Below are positions 5,720 to 11,853 of a stretch of DNA of 15,917 bases, one piece after another. The stretch is from CAYZUC01 sp964481705 (GTDB taxonomy: Bacteria; Bacillota; Clostridia; Lachnospirales; Lachnospiraceae). The stretch covers positions 1 through 15,917 of the forward strand of contig CAYZUC010000067.1 of the NCBI GenBank assembly GCA_964481705.1. Direction: 5' to 3'. How positions within the stretch are numbered: the first letter of the stretch is position 1; every line of letters begins with the position of its first letter. Both the position numbers and the translations under genes were made by a program. The notes below the pieces were generated by a model. That model had not been told where the DNA came from. It did no database searches and was given only the letters and a program-made list of their open reading frames with translations.

Positions 5720-7813
5720 ATGAATAGAGAAGAAGCAAGAATGAAAGCAAAAGAGCTTGTGGCAAAAATGACGGTGGAAGAACGTGTGTCACAGTTAAAG
5801 TATGATGCTCCCGCAATCGAACGTTTAGGGATACCGGCTTATAATTGGTGGAATGAAGGAATACATGGTCTTGCAAGAGCTGGTGTAGCTACTGTATTTC
5901 CACAAGCAATTGCAACAGGAGCAACCTTTTCGACGGAATTGGCGCACGCAGAAGCAGACGTAGTTTCTACGGAAGCAAGGGCAAAATATAATGCATATTC
6001 CAAAGAAGAAGACCGTGATATCTATAAAGGACTTACATTTTGGGCTCCCAATGTTAATATTTTCCGGGATCCAAGATGGTGCAGAGGCCATGAGACTTAT
6101 GGTGAGGATCCATTTCTTACAGCTAAGCTAGGGGTAGCTTTTGTGGAAGGCATCCAGGGAAAAGGTGACACAATGAAGGCGGCTGCCTGTGCCAAACATT
6201 TTGCAGTGCATTCCGGTCCGGAAGCAAATCGTCATTCCTTTAATGCAGTGGTAAGTAAGAAGGATATGTTTGAAACCTATCTTCCGGCATTTAAAGCATT
6301 GGTTGAGGAAGCGGATGTAGAGGCGGTTATGGGTGCATATAATCGTACAAATGGTGAAGTTTGCTGCGCCAGTGAGACACTTATGGATCTACTTCGTGTG
6401 AAGTGGAGATTCCAAGGACACTTTGTATCAGATTGTTGGGCAATTCGTGATTTTCATGAGCATCATATGGTTACCGCAACAGCAGAAGAATCAGCAGCAA
6501 AAGCCCTCAAAGCAGGCTGTGATTTGAATTGCGGAAACACATATCTCCATATGTTAAAAGCATATCAGGATGGAATGGTAACAGAGGAAGACATTACAAG
6601 AGCAGCTGAGAGACTTTTTACAACCAGATATCTCCTTGGTATGTTTGACGGAAGTGAATTTGACACAATTGATTATAAGGAGATTGAAAGTGAGGAACAT
6701 CTTGCCCTATCCCAAAAAGTAGCTGAGAAGAGTATTGTACTTTTAAAGAACGACGGTATTCTTCCCTTGAGTAAATCACAGTATCAGACAATTGGTGTGG
6801 TGGGACCGAATGCAAACAGCAGAGCAGCACTGATTGGTAATTATCATGGTACAGCGTCGGAGTATATAACAATTCTGGAAGGTATTCAAAGGGAGACAAA
6901 TGGGGAACAGAGAGTCCTGTATTCGGAAGGATGTCAACTTCGTGACAGCAAATCAGAACATTTGGCTTATGATAATGATAGAATCTCTGAGGCTGTGATA
7001 GTAGCTAAGAATAGTGACGTTGTCATTGTGTGTCTGGGTCTTGATGAAGGACTGGAAGGAGAAGAAGGAGATGCTGGTAACAGCTATGCTTCCGGAGATA
7101 AGGAAAGTCTTGAATTACCTAAGGTTCAGCAGATACTGCTTGAAGCAGTTGTTGCGACAGGTAAGCCTGTTATTGTATGTGTAGCAGCAGGAAGCGCCAT
7201 GGATTTGAGCTTTGCTGAGGAACATGCAAATGGCATACTGCAGTTATGGTATTCGGGAGCGAGAGGAGGAATTGCAACCAGCAATATTCTCTTTGGTAAG
7301 GTATCTCCATCCGGAAAGCTACCGGTCACGTTTTATCGTACGTTAGAAGAACTGCCAGAGTTTACCGATTACTCTATGAAGGGCAGAACTTATCGCTATA
7401 TGGAAAAAGAGCCGCTTTATTCCTTCGGATATGGATTGACCTACAGCGATGTCAATCTGAAAAAGGCAGAGGCAGCGATATCGGGAGATAAGCTGCTGGT
7501 CACAGCGCTGATTTCAAATGATGGAACATATGATACCGATGAAGTCGTACAGGTATATCGTAAGAATATGACTTCGCAGTTTGAGGTACGTAATGTGAGC
7601 TTGTGCGGATTCCAAAGAATTTCGATTGAAAAAGGAGAAGCAAAGGAAATTACAATTGAGATTCCGAAAAAGGAATTTGCAGTTGTGAATGAATCCGGGG
7701 AATTTGTTATGGATGGAAATCAATATCAGATATTCGTTGGATTTGGCCAGCCTGATACGCGAACAGAACTACTTACAGGTAAAAAATCAGTAAAACTGGA
7801 AATACAGATATAA
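5720..7813 (+). CDS. Glycoside hydrolase family 3, beta-xylosidase/beta-glucosidase type, cytoplasmic
   Basis: A 697-residue retaining glycosidase that releases sugars from the non-reducing end of beta-linked oligosaccharides. The N-terminal barrel includes NWWNEGIHG, FRDPRWCRGHETYGEDP (xylosidase-like), KHFAVHSGPE (K159-H160) and GHFVSDCW with nucleophile D238. The C-terminal alpha/beta domain has GLDEGLEGEEGD (EGEEGD at 446-451), where the acid/base glutamate is expected, then GARGG and GKLPVTFY. A fibronectin-III-like domain (~590-690) ends the protein. There is no signal peptide, so it should cleave oligosaccharides imported by the upstream transporter. A longer reading from ATG 5675 is rejected: that codon sits in the terminator loop, while ATG 5720 has GAGGGAG (5706-5712) seven bases upstream. 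The motif resemblance favours beta-xylosidase, but sequence alone cannot settle xylose versus glucose. Confidence 0.93.
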   Translation: MNREEARMKAKELVAKMTVEERVSQLKYDAPAIERLGIPAYNWWNEGIHGLARAGVATVFPQAIATGATFSTELAHAEADVVSTEARAKYNAYSKEEDRDIYKGLTFWAPNVNIFRDPRWCRGHETYGEDPFLTAKLGVAFVEGIQGKGDTMKAAACAKHFAVHSGPEANRHSFNAVVSKKDMFETYLPAFKALVEEADVEAVMGAYNRTNGEVCCASETLMDLLRVKWRFQGHFVSDCWAIRDFHEHHMVTATAEESAAKALKAGCDLNCGNTYLHMLKAYQDGMVTEEDITRAAERLFTTRYLLGMFDGSEFDTIDYKEIESEEHLALSQKVAEKSIVLLKNDGILPLSKSQYQTIGVVGPNANSRAALIGNYHGTASEYITILEGIQRETNGEQRVLYSEGCQLRDSKSEHLAYDNDRISEAVIVAKNSDVVIVCLGLDEGLEGEEGDAGNSYASGDKESLELPKVQQILLEAVVATGKPVIVCVAAGSAMDLSFAEEHANGILQLWYSGARGGIATSNILFGKVSPSGKLPVTFYRTLEELPEFTDYSMKGRTYRYMEKEPLYSFGYGLTYSDVNLKKAEAAISGDKLLVTALISNDGTYDTDEVVQVYRKNMTSQFEVRNVSLCGFQRISIEKGEAKEITIEIPKKEFAVVNESGEFVMDGNQYQIFVGFGQPDTRTELLTGKKSVKLEIQI

Positions 7814-7847
7814 TCAGCAGAGAAAGAGACTTCCGATTGTTGTTTTA

Positions 7848-7880
7848 AGAGATTACATTCGTGTAGTCTCTTTTTCTTTT
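7848..7880 (+). terminator. intrinsic terminator after GH3
   Basis: A 10-bp stem (7848-7857 with 7862-7871, one T-G wobble) is capped by a TTCG tetraloop and followed by a T-rich tail TTTTTCTTTT (7871-7880). It terminates the GH3 transcript 35 bases after the stop codon. On the other strand the tail is poor, so it is probably not the LysR gene's terminator. Confidence 0.9.
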
Positions 7881-7904
7881 ATTTCGTTGATGAAACGGGA
7901 TGAA

Positions 7905-8855
7905 TTATGTAAAGAAATCTTGAGCAGTTTCAATAAATGCTGACATAGCTTTTGTAACATAACGATTCTTCTTATGTGCTATAAAAATATTACGTCTTGC
8001 CTGGCGGTCGTCGATTTTATAGTATCGCGCATTGGAACGCAGAAAACTCATATTGATCAGAGTATCTGTAACAAAAGCAACACCAAGCCCTCTCATTGCC
8101 ATGTGATAGGTGGTCATGAGCTGATCCAAGTACATTAGAACCTTGGGGGTAAAGCCACTATTTTGACATAGAGCAATACCGCGGTCATGCATATCATTTC
8201 CTTTGGTTAAGAGGAGGAAATTCTCATTTTTGAATGTGCATAATGGCAAAACCGGACAAGAATCCAGTAGATGCTTGTTCTTGTGTATATCTTTTTCTGA
8301 AAGCTGGTACTCTTCGAGACCTTTATTTATTGTAAAACCGGCAGGAACAGCCAAAAGGACATTACCTTGAAATAAAGCATAACTCTGGAAAAGGTCACTA
8401 TCGAAGATACAGCTGTCCATAATGAGGTCGATTTCTTCACAGAGAGTTCGCTCCTGCAATACGATGGAACCGGACTCCATAAGTTCAATATCGATATTAG
8501 GATACTTTTCTTTGTAAACAGAAAGTAATCCGGGATAGACACAGGAAGTTGTAAAATTGGCTCCCCCAAGTGTAAGCTTTCCGATTTTGAGCTCTGTGTA
8601 ATCGTTTACAAAGTCGCTGAAGTTCTGTCTGATGTTACGTGTGGATTCAACGGCGGCAATATATGCACGTCCGATTTGAGTCAGTGTAATTGGATTTGTA
8701 CTGCGATCAAAAATTGGCTCGCCAATCTCTTCTTCTTCTCTTTTGACCATGGCACTCAAAGCAGGCTGTGATATAAACAGATTACGAGCCGCCTTTGAAA
8801 AGCTTCTTTCCTTGTATACCTCATACACGTAATTCATAGACTTCATAGAAATCAT
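7905..8855 (-). CDS. LysR-family transcriptional regulator
   Basis: A 316-residue LysR-type regulator. Residues ~3-62 form the winged helix-turn-helix: MNYVYEVYKERSFSKAARNL, then ISQPALSAMVKREEEEIGEPIFDR, then ITLTQIGRAYI. The rest is the two-lobed effector-binding domain, with KIGKLTLGGANF starting near residue 90. ATG 8855 is chosen because GGAGGA (8861-8866) is five bases upstream; the in-frame ATGs three and six codons later lack this. It is divergent from the TauE/SafE-family gene and probably controls it and itself, as is usual for the family. In the DNA-binding region RSTNPITLT replaces the commonest RxxRxxxLT pattern, within family variation. Effector unknown. Confidence 0.93.
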   Translation of the reverse strand: MISMKSMNYVYEVYKERSFSKAARNLFISQPALSAMVKREEEEIGEPIFDRSTNPITLTQIGRAYIAAVESTRNIRQNFSDFVNDYTELKIGKLTLGGANFTTSCVYPGLLSVYKEKYPNIDIELMESGSIVLQERTLCEEIDLIMDSCIFDSDLFQSYALFQGNVLLAVPAGFTINKGLEEYQLSEKDIHKNKHLLDSCPVLPLCTFKNENFLLLTKGNDMHDRGIALCQNSGFTPKVLMYLDQLMTTYHMAMRGLGVAFVTDTLINMSFLRSNARYYKIDDRQARRNIFIAHKKNRYVTKAMSAFIETAQDFFT

Positions 8856-8936
8856 AAGAATCCTCCATTTAGGTACTCTGTATGTACGAAAATTAAATAG
8901 CGCAGAAATTCTCGTCAGTATGTCCTTTGTTTCACG

Positions 8937-8959
8937 ATTATAACTTGTATGTTATGAAT
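8937..8959. promoter_or_regulatory. candidate LysR operator in the divergent intergenic region
   Basis: ATAAC (8940-8944) and GTTAT (8951-8955) form an inverted repeat with a 6-bp spacer, flanked by ATT and AAT (8957-8959). AT-rich dyads of this size are typical LysR-type recognition boxes. It overlaps a perfect minus-strand TATAAT (8937-8942), which suits autorepression of the LysR gene, although I see no good -35 for that promoter. Confidence 0.5.
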
Positions 8960-8978
8960 ACTATAAATATATATGTAT

Positions 8979-9007
8979 TTGATTATATACTGAAACAAGC
9001 ATATTCT
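8979..9007 (+). promoter_or_regulatory. candidate promoter for the TauE/SafE-family gene
   Basis: TTGATT (8979-8984), 17 bp, TATTCT (9002-9007). The dyad at 8937-8959 lies just upstream of the -35, the usual place for LysR activation. An alternative is TTGTAT (8945-8950), 17 bp, TATATA (8968-8973), which would overlap the dyad. A start near 9013 leaves a ~130-nt leader holding the 9065-9088 hairpin. Confidence 0.45.
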
Positions 9008-9064
9008 CAATAGGTAGCACAGGAATTTTTATTACAAAGAGATAAAATACGAGAAGAGGAATTA

Positions 9065-9088
9065 GTGTGAAAAATGATTTTTTCACAC
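9065..9088 (+). other. 10-bp hairpin in the leader of the TauE/SafE-family gene
   Basis: GTGTGAAAAA (9065-9074) pairs perfectly with TTTTTCACAC (9079-9088) around a 4-nt loop. As DNA it is a symmetric dyad; as RNA it lies five bases after AGAGGA (9055-9060). No U-tract follows, so it is not a terminator. A second weaker stem downstream (9090-9097 with 9111-9118, one wobble) makes the whole leader structured. Confidence 0.65.
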
Positions 9089-9144
9089 GGCAAATTTGTG
9101 CTTGCGCCCAAAGTTTGCGGTGTACTAGCAAGAATGGAGATTAA
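9067..9144 (+). CDS. possible 25-codon leader ORF with three cysteines
   Basis: A GTG at 9067, six bases after AGAGGA (9055-9060), opens a 25-codon reading frame ending at TAA 9142-9144, one base before the TauE-family ATG at 9146. The peptide would carry an ICAC cluster (residues 10-13) and a third Cys at residue 19, with codons TGT, TGC, TGT. Because the frame stops exactly at the next start, it could couple or regulate translation of the downstream gene. The main doubts are the non-ATG start inside a hairpin and the short length, so this may be chance. Confidence 0.3.
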   Translation: MKNDFFTRQICACAQSLRCTSKNGD

Positions 9145-9145
9145 T

Positions 9146-9901
9146 ATGCTGGAAGGTTTGATTTATGTATGTCCGTTACTGTTTTTAGCGGGATTTGTGG
9201 ATTCAATAGCAGGTGGAGGTGGACTGATTTCCATGCCGGCTTATATGATGACGGGAATGCCAATGCATATGGCATATGGATGTAATAAATTGCAAAGTGC
9301 CCTGGGTACCACCTTTGCAGCAGGAGAATTCATCAAGAATAAACTGGTAGATTTTCGTACGGCAGTTGTAGCGGCAGTATTTGCTTTAATTGGTTCCGCG
9401 GCTGCAACAAGAATTGTCTTTTATTTACCGGATGAAGTACTCTCAAAAATGCTCTTGGTGATATTACCTGTCGTAGCGGTACTTGTTATTTTGAAAGGAT
9501 TTTTAAAGAACGAGGACAAAGAGAAATCAGAATTTTCCACTCTCGATTATAGCAAGAGTGGTGTATTAGGATTACTCATTGGATTGTATGATGGCTTGTT
9601 TGGTCCTGGGGGCGGTATGCTTGCGATTTTTCTCTTTATGATGGTATTGAAATATGACTTGCGTACTTCATCTGGGAATGCCAAATTCGTTATACTGATT
9701 TCTAACTACGTTGCGTTATTGTTTTACATTCGTTCTGGAAGTATTATGTATGAGATTGCAATACCCGCTACGATTTTTAATATGGCAGGTAATTACGTCG
9801 GCTCAAAATGTGCTATTCACAAAGGGCAGAAGCTGATTCGACCGGCTATGAGTATTGTGGCCTTCCTTCTTATTATAAAGACAGTTGTAGGGTTCCTTTG
9901 A
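9146..9901 (+). CDS. TauE/SafE-family membrane permease (COG0730)
   Basis: A 251-residue integral membrane protein of the TauE/SafE family, whose characterised members move small sulfur or organic anions such as sulfite, sulfoacetate or taurine-derived products. The two-repeat signature is visible: FVDSIAGGGGLISMPAYM near the N-terminus and the second glycine patch GLYDGLFGPGGGMLAIFLF mid-protein. About eight hydrophobic segments follow the family pattern. I place the start at ATG 9146, six bases after GGAG (9136-9139). The longer reading from ATG 9074 adds 24 residues with no family match, and its only Shine-Dalgarno is 13 bases away; ATG 9134 lacks one. It is divergent from a LysR gene, a common arrangement for regulated anion transporters. 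Direction and substrate cannot be decided from sequence. Confidence 0.9.
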   Translation: MLEGLIYVCPLLFLAGFVDSIAGGGGLISMPAYMMTGMPMHMAYGCNKLQSALGTTFAAGEFIKNKLVDFRTAVVAAVFALIGSAAATRIVFYLPDEVLSKMLLVILPVVAVLVILKGFLKNEDKEKSEFSTLDYSKSGVLGLLIGLYDGLFGPGGGMLAIFLFMMVLKYDLRTSSGNAKFVILISNYVALLFYIRSGSIMYEIAIPATIFNMAGNYVGSKCAIHKGQKLIRPAMSIVAFLLIIKTVVGFL

Positions 9902-9932
9902 TTTTCCTATGGCGTTTTCCAGGGGCGTGTAT

Positions 9933-9938
9933 TATAAT
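9933..9938 (+). promoter_or_regulatory. -10 element likely serving argS
   Basis: A perfect TATAAT (9933-9938) lies 31 bp before the argS start. No good -35 is seen 16-18 bp upstream, so the promoter is only partly supported. I see no terminator between the TauE-family stop (9901) and argS, so some readthrough is possible. Confidence 0.4.
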
Positions 9939-9969
9939 GAGAACAGATTTTACAGGAAGGAAATGAGAA

Positions 9970-11739
9970 ATGAAGACATTATTGGAACAACTCGGACAGG
10001 AAGTGACAAAGGCCTTTGCATCCTGTGGCTATAATGAGAAATACGGAAAGGTATCCATTTCGAATCGACCGGATCTTTGCGAATATCAATGTAATGGAGC
10101 ATTGGCAGCTGCTAAGGAGTATAAGAAGGCTCCTATTATGATTGCAGGAGAAGTTGCGGAGAAGCTAAGCAATTCGGAGGTATTCTGTGAAGTAAATGCA
10201 GTTGCTCCCGGATTTTTGAATATGAAACTAAATGCGGGATTTCTTGCTGAGTATTTGCAGGAGATGAAAGAACAAGAGCATTTTGGCGTTGAGAAGCCAG
10301 AAAAGGTTCAGAAGATCGTGATTGATTATGGCGGACCGAACGTGGCAAAGCCATTGCATGTAGGCCATTTACGTTCTGCTATCATTGGCGAGAGCGTGAA
10401 GAGAATCAGCAGATATATGGGACATGATGTTATTGGTGATATTCATTTGGGTGATTGGGGTCTTCAAATGGGTCTTATCATTACGGAGTTAAAGGAGCGT
10501 CAGCCGGAGCTGCCCTATTTTGATGATACGTTTACTGGAGATTATCCGGAGGAGGCACCTTTTACCATTTCTGAATTGGAAGAGATCTATCCTACAGCCA
10601 GTGGCAAATCCAAGACAGATGATGCTTATAAAGAAGCGGCTATGGAGGCAACCGTTCGCCTGCAAAGGGGAGACCGTGGATATACTGCTATCTGGAATCA
10701 TATTATGAAGGTATCGGTTGCAGATTTAAAGAAGAATTATCGCAATCTCAATGTAGATTTTGAATGGTGGAAAGGCGAATCTGACGCACAGGCATATATA
10801 GAACCAATGATTGACCGACTGAAAAAGGGCGGTTATGTTTATGAGAGCGAAGGAGCACTTGTAGTCGATGTTGCTTTACCCGATGATACAAAAGAAATGC
10901 CGCCTTGCATGATAACGAAATCAGACGGAGCCTCTCTTTATACAACAACGGATCTTGCTACGATTGTACAGCGTGTGGAGGATGTAAATCCGGATCGTAT
11001 TATCTATGTGGTAGATAAGCGTCAGGATCTTCATTTTGAACAGGTATTCCGCTGTGCACGTAAGACAGGGCTGGTTCCTGAGAACATAGATCTGAAGTTT
11101 ATTGGTTTTGGTACTATGAATGGCAAGGACGGAAAGCCTTTCAAGACTCGGGAGGGCGGCGTTATGCGTCTGGAGAATCTGATCGCAGATATTAACGATG
11201 AGATGTATAAAAAGATGCGTGACAATCGTACGGATACATCCGAGGAAGAAGCAAGAGAGATTGCAAAAACAGTCGGTATGGCTGCTATTAAGTATGGAGA
11301 TTTGTCGAATCAGGCCACCAAGGATTATGTTTTTGATACCGATCGTTTCACTTCTTTTGAAGGAAATACCGGTCCCTATATTTTATATACCATTGTCCGT
11401 ATCAAATCGATTTTGACTAAGTACAACGAACTTGGGAAGACTACGTGTGATCTGAATTTTATGCCTTCTGAGAGCGCATCAGAAAAGGATCTTATGATGT
11501 CACTAGCAGGATTTAATGCAATGATGGCAGGTGCATATGAGGAATTAGCTCCCCACAAGATATGTGCGTTTATTTATGAACTGTCGAATGCATTTAATCG
11601 CTTCTATCATGAGACAAAGATTATTACAGAAGAGAATGAGACAAAGCAGAAATCATGGGTAGCATTACTTATGTTAACCAAAGAAGTTCTGGAAACTTGT
11701 ATTGATATTTTGGGATTTGCAGCACCAGAGCGTATGTAG
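9970..11739 (+). CDS. argS: Arginyl-tRNA synthetase
   Basis: A 589-residue class I aminoacyl-tRNA synthetase that charges tRNA-Arg with arginine in the cytoplasm. Domains in order: an N-terminal Add-1-type domain (~1-100); the Rossmann catalytic core with DYGGPNVAKPLHVGHLRSA, where HVGH (130-133) is the HIGH motif; a degenerate KMSKS equivalent KPFKTREGG (389-397), as in many ArgRS enzymes; and a C-terminal DALR anticodon-binding domain (~470-589), with RFTSFEGNTGPYILYTIVRI at its start. AGGAAGG (9953-9959) lies ten bases before the ATG. Length and motifs are those of a full, active enzyme. The leader is only ~30-70 nt, too short for a T-box. The downstream hairpin at 11790-11852 is the first plausible terminator. 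Confidence 0.97.
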   Translation: MKTLLEQLGQEVTKAFASCGYNEKYGKVSISNRPDLCEYQCNGALAAAKEYKKAPIMIAGEVAEKLSNSEVFCEVNAVAPGFLNMKLNAGFLAEYLQEMKEQEHFGVEKPEKVQKIVIDYGGPNVAKPLHVGHLRSAIIGESVKRISRYMGHDVIGDIHLGDWGLQMGLIITELKERQPELPYFDDTFTGDYPEEAPFTISELEEIYPTASGKSKTDDAYKEAAMEATVRLQRGDRGYTAIWNHIMKVSVADLKKNYRNLNVDFEWWKGESDAQAYIEPMIDRLKKGGYVYESEGALVVDVALPDDTKEMPPCMITKSDGASLYTTTDLATIVQRVEDVNPDRIIYVVDKRQDLHFEQVFRCARKTGLVPENIDLKFIGFGTMNGKDGKPFKTREGGVMRLENLIADINDEMYKKMRDNRTDTSEEEAREIAKTVGMAAIKYGDLSNQATKDYVFDTDRFTSFEGNTGPYILYTIVRIKSILTKYNELGKTTCDLNFMPSESASEKDLMMSLAGFNAMMAGAYEELAPHKICAFIYELSNAFNRFYHETKIITEENETKQKSWVALLMLTKEVLETCIDILGFAAPERM

Positions 11740-11789
11740 ATACTCTCGTCACGGAAAAAACACATTTTCTCCAAGCTTTGCACACAATT

Positions 11790-11852
11790 ACCTCCTAGAA
11801 TTTATGGAAGAGCAGATTATTCTGCAATTCTATGAATGTTAGGAGGTTTTTT
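11790..11852 (+). terminator. terminator-like hairpin whose 3' arm is the adaptor gene's Shine-Dalgarno
   Basis: ACCTCCTA (11790-11797) pairs perfectly with TAGGAGGT (11840-11847). Inside it GAATT (11798-11802) pairs with AATTC (11826-11830), and GCAGA (11812-11816) with TCTGC (11821-11825) around loop TTAT. Six Ts (11847-11852) follow. The 3' arm contains AGGAGG, the ribosome binding site of the gene starting at GTG 11854. One structure can thus end transcription from argS and also hide the downstream Shine-Dalgarno. A 12-codon frame (MEEQIILQFYEC, 11804-11842) crosses the hairpin and stops on the Shine-Dalgarno, but has none of its own. Confidence 0.75.
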
Positions 11853-11853
11853 C

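Noticed and set aside
9074..9145. Longer TauE-family N-terminus from ATG 9074
   Set aside because: The ATG lies at the edge of a hairpin with its only SD 13 bases away, and the extra 24 residues do not fit the family; ATG 9146 has GGAG at good spacing.
9902..9969. T-box riboswitch before argS
   Set aside because: Only 68 bases separate the genes, with no specifier stem, no T-box motif and no terminator/antiterminator pair.
11751..11772. Hairpin GGAAAAAA/TTTTCTCC just after argS as a terminator
   Set aside because: The stem is AT-rich with a mismatch and no T-run follows; the structure at 11790-11852 is much better.
11804..11842. MEEQIILQFYEC leader peptide before the exporter as a firm gene
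   Set aside because: It has no Shine-Dalgarno; the sequence upstream is instead an anti-SD. Kept only as a remark on the hairpin.
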